Of a DNA stretch of 64,000 nt, positions 49,348 through 59,942 are shown in pieces. The notes under the pieces were generated by a model that saw nothing but the letters and a program-made list of their open reading frames with translations, was not told the origin of the DNA and ran no database searches. The DNA is from Modicisalibacter xianhensis (lineage in GTDB: Bacteria; Pseudomonadota; Gammaproteobacteria; Pseudomonadales; Halomonadaceae). Position numbers and translations under genes: made by a program. The DNA is taken from the NCBI RefSeq assembly GCF_900113605.1, contig NZ_FOPY01000001.1, positions 255,669-319,668 of the forward strand, given 5' to 3'. Each line of letters starts with the position of its first letter. Position 1 is the stretch's first letter.

Positions 49348-51511
49348 AACGCAGCGAGGCGACGACGTTGGAGGGAGCCCCTACCATATTGAACGTATTC
49401 GTACCTCCCACCCGGTTGTAATATTCACGATCGAAAACGTTGTTGAAATTCAACTGGCCGCTGACGTGTGATGTGAAATCGTATCCGAGCATAGCATCGA
49501 CTACCGCGTACCCTGGCGCTTCGATGTCGTTGCTGGAACTGAAATCGCTCATCGCCGTGATACCGCCACCCACATGCAGCCCTTGCAGGGCGCTACCCGC
49601 GAAACTGTACTGAGTCCACAAATTGACGATGTTGTTGGGCATCAGCAGGAAAACACCGTCGTCGCGAGCCGTCGAAGCTTCCTGAACCTCGGTATCGAGA
49701 TAGGTGTAGCCGGCGATCACGTCCCACTGAGCGGTGAGGCTGCCCACCAACTCAACTTCGGCACCTTGGATACGCATCTCGCCGACCGGCACGACGTAAT
49801 CGGCCCCCGTGTCGTCCGGCGACGCTGCGCGATTTTCGTCATACAGACGGAAGGCACTGAGACGTGCATTGAGATCGCCGCCGAAATAGCTGCCCTTGAT
49901 GCCCACTTCGTACTGCTCGCCATCGCGCGGCTCGAGCAGGTCGCCATCGGCAGCGTAATTGGTTTGCGGCTTGAACACCTGCGAGTAGCTGGCATAGAGC
50001 GAGTGATTCACGCCGATGTCGTAGACCAGACCGGCATAGGGCGTAAACTCGCTATCGCTGCGGCTGTCTTCGTCACCGTCCGCCCGTTCGGTGTATTCGA
50101 CATCGTAGCGGCTCAACCGGCCGCCGGCGATCAGTGCCAACGACTGCACGGGACGCAGGGTCAGTTTGGAATACAACCCCGTTTCCTCGAGCGTGGTATC
50201 GGCATAACTATAGCCTCGCCCAGTGCTACGCGCGGCGCCCAGGATATCCACGTAATCGAGTTCGTTGAGTTCATCAAGGGTCACTAGACCATTGGCCAGG
50301 CTCCGCGAGCGGCCCGATTCGATCTCCGTCTCGTAGCGCTTGTAATCACTGCCAATGACGAATTCGCTGACATTTCCCCAAGTCGCGAACGGCTGGCTGT
50401 AGCTGGCATCCAGCGATAGCGCCTGCTGGTCGACTCGGCTGCCGATCCCCGCCACGCTCAGTGTTCCTTCGTCGTCCAGAGCACTGCCGCCAAACGCGTA
50501 GTTATAAGTAGCATTACGATCGGAGTAACGCGCCGCGATGCGCCCATATCCTCCGTTAGCAAAGCGGTGAGTCAATTCGGCAATCCAGTCGTTGGCTTGA
50601 CTCTGGAAATCGTTCCACTCGGCACCATAGAACGCCGAGCGACGGCTATAGAGCAGATCGCCGTCGCTGTCGACCGGCTGCCCATTGTTGACGACGATAT
50701 CCTTGGCGTTGCGGATAAAGCCCAGCCCCAGCGTCGTGGCTTCGTCGAGATCGATATCCACCGCCGCATAAAAGTCGTTTTGTTCGTTATCGTTATGATC
50801 GACGAATTGGGGATGTTCAGTATGATCAATCACGAGCCGGCCGCGAATGCGGCCCTCGGCGTCGATCGGTCCCGACAGGTCGGTTTCCACCGAACCCTGC
50901 TCGTAGGTGCCGAGACTGCCGCTGATGTGCCCCTGGAACGCGTCGGTAGGCCGCTTGCGCACCAGGTTGACAATACCGCCCATTTCGCTGGTGCTGTTGA
51001 ACAGGCCGGACGGGCCGCGCATGATCTCGACGCGGTCGAAGGCCACCAATGACGGCACCGATCCGTTGATGCTGGTCATCGGGGCTGGCAGACCGTCGAT
51101 ATTGTATTCGTCATACTCGTAGCCACGCGCATAGATCGACGAGCGCCCATTATCGTTGCTGAGTACGCGCATGCCCGGCGTGCGACGTCCCAGCTCGTCG
51201 AGAGTCGTGAAATTCTGGTCCTCGATGGCATCGCGCGTCACGACCGTGATCGACTGGGGAATGTCGCGCAACGCTGCGGGAATCTTGGTACCTACCGTCG
51301 CGGCATCCACGTCGTAACCTTCGGTTTCCTCGGACGGCAACATTTCGTAAAGCCGGTTACCTTCGACGGTAATCGTGGCGAGACGATCATTGGCACTTGC
51401 CGACCCCAACTCCTGTGCCCAGCCATAGGAGGATGCATTCATCAACAAGGCGCCGCCAATCGCCAGGGACAACGGCGTTCTTTTCATGTCGCTCAACTTG
51501 TTCGTTCCCAT
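49337..51511 (-). CDS. TonB-dependent siderophore receptor
   Basis: 724 residues. Signal peptide, then TonB-box-like LATITVEG, plug domain (IPAALRDIPQSITVVTRDAIEDQ, RGYEYDEYNIDGLPAP, VEIMRGPSGLFNSTSEMGGIVNLVRKRP) and a 22-strand-type barrel ending NVVASLRYDF with a terminal Phe. Ligand class looks ferric-siderophore; the exact ligand is unknown. Start MGTNKLSD (51511); a further ATG at 51487 is also possible. Divergent from an AraC regulator with a Fur-like box between. Confidence 0.93.
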   Translation of the reverse strand: MGTNKLSDMKRTPLSLAIGGALLMNASSYGWAQELGSASANDRLATITVEGNRLYEMLPSEETEGYDVDAATVGTKIPAALRDIPQSITVVTRDAIEDQNFTTLDELGRRTPGMRVLSNDNGRSSIYARGYEYDEYNIDGLPAPMTSINGSVPSLVAFDRVEIMRGPSGLFNSTSEMGGIVNLVRKRPTDAFQGHISGSLGTYEQGSVETDLSGPIDAEGRIRGRLVIDHTEHPQFVDHNDNEQNDFYAAVDIDLDEATTLGLGFIRNAKDIVVNNGQPVDSDGDLLYSRRSAFYGAEWNDFQSQANDWIAELTHRFANGGYGRIAARYSDRNATYNYAFGGSALDDEGTLSVAGIGSRVDQQALSLDASYSQPFATWGNVSEFVIGSDYKRYETEIESGRSRSLANGLVTLDELNELDYVDILGAARSTGRGYSYADTTLEETGLYSKLTLRPVQSLALIAGGRLSRYDVEYTERADGDEDSRSDSEFTPYAGLVYDIGVNHSLYASYSQVFKPQTNYAADGDLLEPRDGEQYEVGIKGSYFGGDLNARLSAFRLYDENRAASPDDTGADYVVPVGEMRIQGAEVELVGSLTAQWDVIAGYTYLDTEVQEASTARDDGVFLLMPNNIVNLWTQYSFAGSALQGLHVGGGITAMSDFSSSNDIEAPGYAVVDAMLGYDFTSHVSGQLNFNNVFDREYYNRVGGTNTFNMVGAPSNVVASLRYDF

Positions 51512-51531
51512 TTGTACCTGCCTGATCAAGT

Positions 51532-51550
51532 AGCAATGATAATCTATTGC
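51532..51550. promoter_or_regulatory. Candidate Fur box
   Basis: The central AATGATAATC (51535-51544) is identical to the core of the 19-bp Fur consensus; flanks match partly (TATTGC side). It lies about 20 bp upstream of the receptor start, in the intergenic region with the AraC gene, so iron-bound Fur could repress both. Confidence 0.6.
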
Positions 51551-51598
51551 AACAACTGCCAATGCCGAGCATTATTCCAGCTACAGGATCACTTCGCC

Positions 51599-51637
51599 TT
51601 TGCGAAACCGGCGAATTGCTTTGCGAGACAGGCGAAT
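51599..51637. promoter_or_regulatory. Two direct repeats, candidate AraC operators
   Basis: TTTGCGAAACCGGCGAAT (51599-51616) and TTTGCGAGACAGGCGAAT (51620-51637) differ at 2 of 18 positions and are 21 bp apart, two helical turns. Paired direct half-sites of this spacing are how AraC-family activators bind. They are about 90-125 bp upstream of the receptor start and just before the AraC gene. Confidence 0.6.
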
Positions 51638-51690
51638 ACCCATCCCGCCGGGAACCTTTTCCAGTGTCTCTGTGCTACGAGAACTTCGTC

Positions 51691-52686
51691 ATGCCCGCTA
51701 CCGCCCCGCCGATGATCGACCAGCAACGGCTCCGCGCCCTGGCTTCCCCTCTCGTGACGCATCATCGGTTGCATGCACCGGACTGGGACCGACATACCCC
51801 CCTGCTCGAGGGCAGCATGCGCATGATCCAGCCCCAACCGGGCATGCACGTCAGGTTGGCGGATGTGCGGGATCGCTATGACCTGATCAGTGAGGCCGAG
51901 TTGACGCCCGGTGTCCGGCTGGCTCTTGTCCTGTCCGGACAGGCACAGGTCAGGTTCGGCCATCATCAGCTTACGCTCGGACCGGAAACCAACGGCAGGA
52001 CTACGGCGCAGGCCATGCTGGTCTCGCTGCAGAAAGCGACAGCGTTCCAACGTCTTGGCCAGTCCAACGGTCATGAGCGGACCCTGACGATCACACTGAC
52101 CCCGGAGTGGCTACGCCACTATCTAGCAACGCCTACGACCGAATGGGATTGCCAAGGCGTGCTGGGCCAACACCTTGCCCTGATGACCTGGACACCTTCG
52201 TCAGCCGTACTGGCATTGGCACAGCGTCTCTTTACGCCTGCCACCGAACCGGAGGCGGGCCTTGAACTGAGTGAACACCTGATGGCCGAAGGATGTGCGC
52301 TGATGCTGATTGGAGAAGCGCTGTCGGCAGGATGCGCTTCGGCGCGAAAGGCACTTGGCTCCTCCTGTCTTCGGGAGGATCGCCGGCTATATCGCCTACG
52401 CGAGATGATCGACAGTGGAGAAGCTGATGAATTGACGCAAGATGCCTTGGCCTCGCGGCTGGGTATGAGCAGCAGTAGCCTGCAACGCCAGTTCCGGGCA
52501 AGTTTCGGCATCAGCCTGGGACGTTACTTGCGTGAACGCCGCCTGCAGATGTCGCATCAGGCATTGACTGAAAGAGGGATCAGTATCGAACAGGCAGCGG
52601 CACTGGCCGGTTACACCAGTGCTGCCAATTTCGCGACTGCGTTCAAGCGCCAGTTCGGTATCAGTCCCAACGCATGTCGCCGATAA
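51691..52686 (+). CDS. AraC-family regulator (PchR-like context)
   Basis: 331 residues. The N-terminal half is a sensor region with no obvious domain name; the C-terminal 100 residues hold two helix-turn-helices (LTQDALASRLGMSSSSLQRQFRASFGISLGRYLRERRLQMS and SIEQAAALAGYTSAANFATAFKRQFGISPNACRR). The start is set at the ATG 51691. A longer frame exists but its translation across the direct repeats simply repeats LCETGE, showing those bases are operator-like. It probably activates the receptor when its siderophore is present, as PchR does. Confidence 0.85.
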   Translation: MPATAPPMIDQQRLRALASPLVTHHRLHAPDWDRHTPLLEGSMRMIQPQPGMHVRLADVRDRYDLISEAELTPGVRLALVLSGQAQVRFGHHQLTLGPETNGRTTAQAMLVSLQKATAFQRLGQSNGHERTLTITLTPEWLRHYLATPTTEWDCQGVLGQHLALMTWTPSSAVLALAQRLFTPATEPEAGLELSEHLMAEGCALMLIGEALSAGCASARKALGSSCLREDRRLYRLREMIDSGEADELTQDALASRLGMSSSSLQRQFRASFGISLGRYLRERRLQMSHQALTERGISIEQAAALAGYTSAANFATAFKRQFGISPNACRR

Positions 52687-52698
52687 GCCGAGGCTGCC

Positions 52699-54378
52699 TC
52701 ACTGCCTCGGCAGCAACTCGGGCGACGGTGCGCGGAGAATTTCCTCGACCACGCCTAGCGAGGCCACTTCACCTTCCAGCCGCAATTGCCGGGTCGGACT
52801 GATCACGGCGACCTGACGGAGCTGGCCCTTGCTGTCCAGACGCTGGATCCAGCCCTGGGCGCCGCTGGAAAAACGCACCAGGCTGCCAATCGGGTAACGC
52901 CCGAAATGGCGGATATAGCGCTGCACCCATTCACGGTCGAACATTGCCGGCTGTCCCAGCAAATACCGATAGGCATCTTCCAGTGACCAGGCCGCACGAT
53001 CCGGTCGGTGACGCGTCATGGCATCCACAACATCCACTACGGTAGCCATGCGGCTCAGCTCCGACAGGTCCGCCCCCTGCAAGCCGTTGGGGTAACCGCT
53101 TCCATCGAGTCGCTCGTTGACTTCACTCACAAGGCTTCGAATCACCTGAGGGGCCAGCCAACGACACCCTGCCAGCCTGTCGCGGAGCAGGACGACATGC
53201 TCGCTCAACTGTTCGCGCTGTGCCGCATCAAATGCCGGGCTTTCTCGTAGCGACTCGTCCAGCAGGGACTTGCCCAGGTCATGCACCATGGCAGTCGCCA
53301 CGATGGCCTTGAGCAGTTCCCGCGGCGCCTTGCGCGCCCTGGCCAGATCGGCCAGGCGAATTGCCACGGCCAGGCCGTGTTGGACCAGAGGTGGCTCATG
53401 GTGGAGGCATACGCTGGCGAATACCAAGGCCTCACGATCCTCTTCGAGTAGCCCCAGCAGCATGTCGCTGTAGCGTGACAGCAGGGTGCTGTCCACGATG
53501 GCACCCTGCTGCAATTGCAGTATCTGTGCGTTGAGGAAGTCGGCGACCTTGGCGAGTCGACGTGCCATCGGCGTGGCATAGTCGGCACGCAGTCGGCGAC
53601 CCGGTGGCTCCTGCGCCGCGGTCGGCGACGCCTGGAACAGCGATGAGGGGCCCAGCGGCTTCTCGCCCTGGGTCGCCTTGCGAATCGCCTCGCGCTCAAT
53701 TTCCTTGACCAGATACCAGATCCAGCGCTCCAGCTTGGGCGATGGCGTATTGAACTCGCAGCCCACCAACGCCCGCTGCCATTTGTCGTCGATACGCACA
53801 TGGCGTACCACGCCTTGCGCCGTCAAGCGTTGGCCACTGGGAAACACCGCTTCCAGCCGCGACAACGGCTGACCCGATTTCAGCGCGGCCGCCTTGTTCA
53901 ATGGCAGTTGCACGAGACAGCCACCCAGCGAGAGGTTGACCAGTTCGCCGTGAACTGCCTCGCGCCCGGTCTCGATATCCAGCTCCACGGTTACGGACAT
54001 GCCGGGGCCGAGCTCGGCCCGGAAGGCATTGCGCCGATGCCACACGTCGAGACGCTCCGGATAGGCGCAACTGAAGCGCAGGCGACCCGGCGTGTCTTTC
54101 AGTGGCAGCGCCGTGAGCGGTTGCGTCGTGACCATGGCCCCATGGGCCTGCCCGGTCAGGCGAAACGGGCGCTCTTCCGTCAAGGCTGAGGCGATTTCCG
54201 GCGTGCTAGTGATATCCAGGACAAGCTGACGATCCTCGATCACGTCCACCAGCAGGATGGAGAGGGGCGGCATGTCATGCCCTTCGAAGCTCAACGACAC
54301 GCCACCGGGTTGGCTCATCGCCTCCACCAGCTTGGCGATTTCACCCGCATGCTCAACAGTCGAAGGCGACTCGTTCAT
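52699..54378 (-). CDS. YcgR-type PilZ protein fused to degenerate HD-GYP domain
   Basis: 559 residues, cytosolic. Residues 1-105 look like the YcgR N-terminal domain; PilZ follows with RxxxR (R116-R120) and NLSLGG (148-153, Asn in place of the usual Asp). A linker leads to an HD-GYP domain (about 270-480): VHDLGKS (H366, D367) and DGSGYPNG (425-430) are present, but the HHE metal motif reads VNE (420-422). Enzyme activity is therefore doubtful and a c-di-GMP sensor or scaffold role is plausible. Last, a C-terminal beta-rich tail. Start MNESPS with AGGA upstream. Confidence 0.88.
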   Translation of the reverse strand: MNESPSTVEHAGEIAKLVEAMSQPGGVSLSFEGHDMPPLSILLVDVIEDRQLVLDITSTPEIASALTEERPFRLTGQAHGAMVTTQPLTALPLKDTPGRLRFSCAYPERLDVWHRRNAFRAELGPGMSVTVELDIETGREAVHGELVNLSLGGCLVQLPLNKAAALKSGQPLSRLEAVFPSGQRLTAQGVVRHVRIDDKWQRALVGCEFNTPSPKLERWIWYLVKEIEREAIRKATQGEKPLGPSSLFQASPTAAQEPPGRRLRADYATPMARRLAKVADFLNAQILQLQQGAIVDSTLLSRYSDMLLGLLEEDREALVFASVCLHHEPPLVQHGLAVAIRLADLARARKAPRELLKAIVATAMVHDLGKSLLDESLRESPAFDAAQREQLSEHVVLLRDRLAGCRWLAPQVIRSLVSEVNERLDGSGYPNGLQGADLSELSRMATVVDVVDAMTRHRPDRAAWSLEDAYRYLLGQPAMFDREWVQRYIRHFGRYPIGSLVRFSSGAQGWIQRLDSKGQLRQVAVISPTRQLRLEGEVASLGVVEEILRAPSPELLPRQ

Positions 54379-54406
54379 TTCGATTCCTACACTACGCGTT
54401 CGCTGA

Positions 54407-54431
54407 GGCCGGAAGGCCATGCCTCCCGGCC
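54407..54431. other. Hairpin between serB and the PilZ-HD-GYP gene
   Basis: GGCCGGAAGGC and GCCTCCCGGCC pair over 11 bp with one G-T wobble and a 3-nt loop. No T run follows on the minus strand, so terminator activity for serB is uncertain; the T-rich side lies towards serB. Confidence 0.35.
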
Positions 54432-54464
54432 CGTTATTCTTTTGTCATTACCGCGATCACCGCA

Positions 54465-55688
54465 TCACTTCGACGACGGCTCCAAGGCTTCCAGATCACC
54501 CTGGCGATAACCAATCAGGTACAACACGGCATCCAGCCCCAATGTGGAGATGGACTGACGCGCCCGGCTACGCACCAAGGGCTTGGCCCGATAGGCGATG
54601 CCCAGTCCGGCCGTGGCCAGCATCTTGAGGTCATTGGCTCCATCGCCCACGGCGATGGTCTGCTCCAGGCACAGCCCTTCGCGCTCGGCGATCTCCTGAA
54701 GCAGCGCCGCCTTACGGTCGGCGTCGACGATCGGCTCGCGCACGTCACCGGTCACCTTGCCATTCTCGATCACCAACTCGTTGGCATGTATTTCGTCAAA
54801 CCCCAGGTGTTTCTGAAGGTGTCGCGCGAAATACGTGAACCCACCCGAAAGAATCACCGTACGATAGCCCAGTCGCTTGAGGTGCTTCATCAAGCGCTCG
54901 ACCCCATCCATCAACGGTAGCGACTCGGCTATCTCGTTGAGCACGCTCTCGTCGAGCCCCTTGAGCTTGCTCATGCGTTCGCGAAAGCTCTGCTGGAAGT
55001 CCAGTTCGCCGCGCATGGCCCGCTCGGTGACCGCCGCCACCTCGTCGTAAACGCCATGACGCCGTGCCAGCTCATCGATCACCTCGGCCTGGATCAGGGT
55101 CGAGTCCATGTCGAAGCACACCAGGCGGCGATGACGACGCCAGATGGAATCCTCCTGGATGGCGATATCCACGCCATGCATGGCGCCCAACGCGAGCGCC
55201 TTCTCGCGCAGCGCTTCGAGATCGACCTCTTCACCACGCAGCCAGCACTCGACACAGGCGCCGTACTCGGGCGCCTCGCCGTCCAGCGGCTCGCGTCCGG
55301 ACAGGCGGTGGATCAACTCGACGGTCAGACCATGCTCGGCGGTCAGCGCCCCCACTTCGGCAAGGATGCCTGCCGGCAAGCGCGGCGCCAGCAAAGTGAG
55401 GATGAGGCGCGGCTGCCCTGCCTGGACAGTCCAGTGCTGGTAATCGTCGGCACTGACCTGAACCGCCTGGACATCGAGGCCCAATTCATCGCCAGCTTCG
55501 TTCAGGGTCGCTTCCAGTGCGGCATCTTCATCGAGTCCGACCAGGGCTTCCAGCGATACGATACCGAACGTCACGCTCTGGTTGATATCGAGCAGGCGCG
55601 CGCCGCAGCGCGCCAGAGCACGCCCCAGACCGGCCAGTTGACCGGGGCGTGCCGTGCCGGTGGCACGAATCAGAATGCGTCGAGTCAT
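54465..55688 (-). CDS. serB: Phosphoserine phosphatase SerB
   Basis: 407 residues. Final step of serine synthesis. An N-terminal ACT-like part (about 1-170) precedes the HAD core: nucleophile motif CFDMDSTLIQAEVIDELA, ILSGGFTYFA and metal motif VGDGANDLKML. The long ACT-bearing form is usual in pseudomonads and relatives. Stands alone between parC and the PilZ-HD-GYP gene. Confidence 0.95.
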   Translation of the reverse strand: MTRRILIRATGTARPGQLAGLGRALARCGARLLDINQSVTFGIVSLEALVGLDEDAALEATLNEAGDELGLDVQAVQVSADDYQHWTVQAGQPRLILTLLAPRLPAGILAEVGALTAEHGLTVELIHRLSGREPLDGEAPEYGACVECWLRGEEVDLEALREKALALGAMHGVDIAIQEDSIWRRHRRLVCFDMDSTLIQAEVIDELARRHGVYDEVAAVTERAMRGELDFQQSFRERMSKLKGLDESVLNEIAESLPLMDGVERLMKHLKRLGYRTVILSGGFTYFARHLQKHLGFDEIHANELVIENGKVTGDVREPIVDADRKAALLQEIAEREGLCLEQTIAVGDGANDLKMLATAGLGIAYRAKPLVRSRARQSISTLGLDAVLYLIGYRQGDLEALEPSSK

Positions 55689-55772
55689 GTGTCTCTCGAA
55701 TCAGGATGAATGGCAGCGGGCCATGGCAACACGGCATGGCCCACCCGACAGGCACCAAGCGAATGCCCGGGA

Positions 55773-58025
55773 TCAGGATTCTACCTCAAGCCGCTCGACT
55801 TTCTGGAAGCCACGCGGCAACTTGCTGCCGCGTCGTCCACGCTCTCCCACGTAGTACGCCAGATCGGCCGGCTTGAGCGTCAGCTTGCGCTTGCCGGCAT
55901 GCACCACCAGCGATGCTCCCTCGGGAAGGATCTGCAAGTCGCGAACGAACTCCTCGCGACGCGCGGCGCGCGCACCGGGAATATCGATCATCTTGTTGCC
56001 CTTGCCCTTGGCCATCTCGGGCAATTGCTCGACATCGAACAGCAACAGGCGACCCTCGTTGGATACTACCGCCACGCGCGAGCCTTCGACGCGGGTCACC
56101 GCCTGCGGCGGCAGCACGTTGCATCCTTTGGGCACTGACAATACGGACTTGCCCGACTTGTTCTTGCCGGTCAGTTCCTCGAGACGGGCAATGAATCCAT
56201 AGCCGCCATCGGAAGCCAGCAGGTACCGGGAATCCGGCGGCGCCAGCATCAGACCGACCATGTGCGCCCCGGCAGCGGGGTTGATGCGTCCGGTCACCGG
56301 CTCACCCTGGCTGCGCGCACTGGGCAGGTTGTGTGCGGCCAGCGTATAGGTACGACCACTGTCGTCGAGCAACACCAGTGGCTGGTTGGTCTTGCCTCGC
56401 GCTGCCAGGTGATAGCGGTCGCCGGCCTTGAAGGCCAGCCCCGTCGGGTCGATCTCATGCCCCTTGGCACTGCGGATCCAGCCTTTTTCCGAGAGCACCA
56501 CGGTCACCGGATCGGCGCCCATCAGCTCGACTTCGGACAGCGCCCTGGCCTCCTCGCGCTCGACGATCGGCGAGCGCCGCGCATCGCCATGCTCGCGGGC
56601 AGCCTCACGCAGTTCTTCCTCGATCAGGTCGGTCAGCGCCGCGTCGTTGCCAAGCAGTTCCTTGAGGCGCTTGCGCTCGGCCAGCAGTTCATCCTGCTCG
56701 CCACGGATCTTGAACTCCTCGAGCTTGGCCAGGTGGCGCAGGCGCAGCTCGAGAATCGCCTCGGCCTGTCGCTCGGTAAGCCCGAAGGCCTGCATCAATG
56801 CGGACTTGGGCTCGTCCTCCTCGCGGATGATGCGAATCACCTCGTCGATGTTGAGGTAGGCGGCCAGCAACCCCTCGAGGATATGCAGGCGATCCTCGAC
56901 CTTGCCCAGGCGATGCTCGAGACGCCGGCGCACCGTGGCGCGGCGGTAGGTCAGCCATTCGCCGAGCATGTCGTTGAGCGGCATGACCCGCGGCCGACCG
57001 TCGAGGCCGATGATGTTGAGGTTGACGCGAATGTTCTTCTCGAGGTCGGTGGTGGCGAACAGGTGCGCCATCAATGCCTCGATGTCGACGCGGTTGGAAC
57101 GCGGTTCGATCACCAGCCGGGTCGGCGTCTCGTGGGTCGACTCGTCGCGCAGGTCCGACACCATCGGTAGCTTCTTGGCCTGCATCTGCGCAGCGATCTG
57201 CTCGAGTACCTTGGAGCCGCTCACCTGATACGGCAACGCCGTAATCACCACGCTGCCGTCTTCCAGGGTATAGCGCGCGCGCAGCTTGACCGAGCCGCGG
57301 CCGCCCTCGTAGAGCTTGCGCAGATCGGCCCGCGAGGAAATGATCTCGGCCTCGGTGGGAAAGTCCGGCGCCGGCACGTACTTGACCAGGTCGGTGACCG
57401 TGGCCTCGGGATGGCGCAGCAGATGGCAGGTCGCCTCGACCACCTCGTTCACGTTATGCGGCGGAATGTCGGTGGCCATGCCCACGGCGATACCCGTGGC
57501 ACCATTGAGCAGCACGTGCGGCAGGCGTGCCGGGAGTACCGCCGGCTCGTTCATGGTGCCGTCGAAGTTGGGCATCCAGTCGACGGTGCCCTGCCCCAGT
57601 TCGGCGAGCAGGATCTCGGAAAACTTCGACAGGCGCGCCTCGGTATAGCGCATCGCCGCGAACGACTTGGGATCGTCGGGGCTGCCCCAGTTGCCCTGGC
57701 CGTCGATCAGCGGGTAACGGTAGCTGAACGACTGGGCCATCAGCACCATGGCCTCGTAGCAGGCACTGTCGCCATGGGGATGGAACTTGCCCAGTACGTC
57801 ACCGACGGTACGCGCCGACTTCTTGTACTTGGCGTTGGCAGTCAACGACAGCTCGCGCATCGCATAGACGATACGCCGCTGCACGGGCTTCATGCCGTCG
57901 CCGATATGCGGCAAGGCACGATCCAGTATCACGTACATCGAATAATCGAGGTACGCTTTTTCGGTGTATTCGCGGAGCGACAGGCGTTCGACGTCGCCTT
58001 CCTCCACGTGGATATCCATGGTCAT
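55773..58025 (-). CDS. parC: DNA topoisomerase IV subunit A
   Basis: 750 residues. Catalytic tyrosine is in the winged-helix region near [13 protein letters not shown]-terminal [40 protein letters not shown] carries the QRR-loop, and the quinolone-region sequence is [13 protein letters not shown]. The C-terminal half contains beta-pinwheel repeats such as [13 protein letters not shown]. ParC decatenates chromosomes with ParE. parC follows parE by 7 bp. Confidence 0.97.
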   Translation of the reverse strand: MTMDIHVEEGDVERLSLREYTEKAYLDYSMYVILDRALPHIGDGMKPVQRRIVYAMRELSLTANAKYKKSARTVGDVLGKFHPHGDSACYEAMVLMAQSFSYRYPLIDGQGNWGSPDDPKSFAAMRYTEARLSKFSEILLAELGQGTVDWMPNFDGTMNEPAVLPARLPHVLLNGATGIAVGMATDIPPHNVNEVVEATCHLLRHPEATVTDLVKYVPAPDFPTEAEIISSRADLRKLYEGGRGSVKLRARYTLEDGSVVITALPYQVSGSKVLEQIAAQMQAKKLPMVSDLRDESTHETPTRLVIEPRSNRVDIEALMAHLFATTDLEKNIRVNLNIIGLDGRPRVMPLNDMLGEWLTYRRATVRRRLEHRLGKVEDRLHILEGLLAAYLNIDEVIRIIREEDEPKSALMQAFGLTERQAEAILELRLRHLAKLEEFKIRGEQDELLAERKRLKELLGNDAALTDLIEEELREAAREHGDARRSPIVEREEARALSEVELMGADPVTVVLSEKGWIRSAKGHEIDPTGLAFKAGDRYHLAARGKTNQPLVLLDDSGRTYTLAAHNLPSARSQGEPVTGRINPAAGAHMVGLMLAPPDSRYLLASDGGYGFIARLEELTGKNKSGKSVLSVPKGCNVLPPQAVTRVEGSRVAVVSNEGRLLLFDVEQLPEMAKGKGNKMIDIPGARAARREEFVRDLQILPEGASLVVHAGKRKLTLKPADLAYYVGERGRRGSKLPRGFQKVERLEVES

Positions 58026-58032
58026 GGCGTGG

Positions 58033-59913
58033 CTATACCTCTATGTCCGCCAGATTGCCGTAATCTTCCAGCCAGCTTTTTCTGTCCGAGGCACGCTTCT
58101 TGGCCAGCAACATGTCCAGCATCTCGCTGGTGCCGTCGCCCTCCTCACGCGTCAACTGCACCAGACGCCGGGTATCGGTCGCCATGGTGGTCTCGCGCAA
58201 CTGCAGCGGGCTCATCTCGCCGAGGCCCTTGAAGCGCTGGACGTTGGGCGTGCCGCGCTTGCCTTCCAGGCGCTTGAGGATCGCCGCCTTCTCGCTCTCG
58301 TCGAGGGCATAGTGCACCTCCTTGCCAAGATCGATGCGATACAGCGGCGGCATGGCCACGTAGACATGGCCGGCATCGACCAGGGCGGGAAAGTGACGTA
58401 CGAACAGCGCACACAGCAGCGTGGCGATGTGCAGGCCGTCGGAATCGGCATCGGCGAGGATGCAGATCTTGTGGTAGCGCAGCTTGGACAGGTCGTCGCT
58501 GGCCGGGTCGATGCCGATGGCCACGGCAATGTCGTGCACTTCCTGGGAGCCGTAGATATCGTGGGAATCGACCTCCCAGGTGTTGAGGATCTTGCCGCGC
58601 AGCGGCAGGATCGCCTGGGTCTCGCGGTCGCGAGCCTGCTTGGCGCTGCCTCCCGCGGAATCCCCCTCGACCAGAAACAGTTCGCTCGACAGCGGGTCCT
58701 GTCCCGAGCAGTCGGCCAGCTTGCCGGGCAGCGCCGGGCCCGAGGTGACCTTCTTGCGCGCGACCTTCTTGGCACTCTTCTGGCGACGCTGGGCCGCGCT
58801 GATCACCATCTCGGCCAGCGCCTCGGCCTGATCGACATGATGGTTGAGCCACAGCGAGAAGGCGTCCTTGACCACACCGGACACGAAGCCCGCCACGGTG
58901 CGCGACGACAGGCGCTCCTTGGTCTGGCCGGCGAACTGCGGATCGAGCATCTTCACCGAGAGCACGAAGGAGACACGCTCCCACAGGTCATCGGGGGTCA
59001 GCTTGACGCCCCGTGGCAGCAGGCTGCGGTAGTCGCAGAATTCGCGCAGCGCCTCGAGCAGGCCGGAACGCAGGCCATTGACGTGCGTACCGCCGAGCGG
59101 CGTGGGAATCAGGTTGACGTAGCTTTCCATCAGCGGCTCGCCGCCTTCCGGCAGCCACTGGATCGCCCAGTCGACGGCCTGTTCGTCATCCGCGAAGTGG
59201 CCGATGAATGGCGAGGCCGGCAGCACCTCGTAGCCGTCGGTGGCCTGAGCCAGGTAATCGCGCAGGCCATCCTCGTACTGCCAGGTGCTCTGGGTGCCAT
59301 CGGCCTCGGTCAGTACCACCTTGAGCCCGGGACACAGCACCGCCTTGGCGCGCAACAGGTGCTTCAGCCGCGGCAGCGACAGTTTAGGCGAATCGAAGTA
59401 CTCGACTTCGGGCCAGAAGCGCACCACGGTGCCGGTGGCCCGCTTGGGGCAGGTGCCGATCACCGAGAGTTCCTCAACCTTCTCGCCCTTCTCGAAGGCA
59501 ATGGCGTGACGCTGGCCGTCGCGGCAGACCTCTACCTCCAGCCGCTGCGACAACGCATTGACGACCGAGACGCCCACCCCGTGCAGGCCGCCGGAAAACC
59601 GGTAGCTGGACTGCGAGAACTTGCCGCCCGCATGCAGCTTGGTGAGGATCAGCTCGACACCCGACAGGCCGTGCTCGGGATGCAGATCGATGGGCATGCC
59701 GCGCCCGTCGTCGATCACCTCGATGCCGCCGTCATCGAGCAGGCGTACCTGGATCTCGCGCGCATGCCCGGCCAGGGCTTCGTCGACGCTGTTGTCGATG
59801 ACTTCCTGGGCCAGGTGGTTGGGACGGGTCGTGTCGGTGTACATGCCGGGGCGCTTGCGCACCGGCTCGAGGCCGGAGAGGACCTCGATCGAAGTGGCGC
59901 TGTATTGCGTCAT
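58033..59913 (-). CDS. parE: DNA topoisomerase IV subunit B
   Basis: 626 residues. GHKL ATPase with [47 protein letters not shown] and [20 protein letters not shown] region with [20 protein letters not shown] and [17 protein letters not shown]. The start is the ATG at 59913 (MTQYSATS); about 58 upstream in-frame codons lack similarity and overlap the YqiA gene, so they are excluded. Transcribed with parC. Confidence 0.97.
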   Translation of the reverse strand: MTQYSATSIEVLSGLEPVRKRPGMYTDTTRPNHLAQEVIDNSVDEALAGHAREIQVRLLDDGGIEVIDDGRGMPIDLHPEHGLSGVELILTKLHAGGKFSQSSYRFSGGLHGVGVSVVNALSQRLEVEVCRDGQRHAIAFEKGEKVEELSVIGTCPKRATGTVVRFWPEVEYFDSPKLSLPRLKHLLRAKAVLCPGLKVVLTEADGTQSTWQYEDGLRDYLAQATDGYEVLPASPFIGHFADDEQAVDWAIQWLPEGGEPLMESYVNLIPTPLGGTHVNGLRSGLLEALREFCDYRSLLPRGVKLTPDDLWERVSFVLSVKMLDPQFAGQTKERLSSRTVAGFVSGVVKDAFSLWLNHHVDQAEALAEMVISAAQRRQKSAKKVARKKVTSGPALPGKLADCSGQDPLSSELFLVEGDSAGGSAKQARDRETQAILPLRGKILNTWEVDSHDIYGSQEVHDIAVAIGIDPASDDLSKLRYHKICILADADSDGLHIATLLCALFVRHFPALVDAGHVYVAMPPLYRIDLGKEVHYALDESEKAAILKRLEGKRGTPNVQRFKGLGEMSPLQLRETTMATDTRRLVQLTREEGDGTSEMLDMLLAKKRASDRKSWLEDYGNLADIEV

Positions 59914-59942
59914 GCGTTGTCCATGAGGCTGTCTATTGTCTG

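Noticed and set aside
51547-51690. 48-codon N-terminal extension of the AraC regulator
   Set aside because: It would encode the direct-repeat operators (repeating LCETGE), and lies over the likely promoter region.
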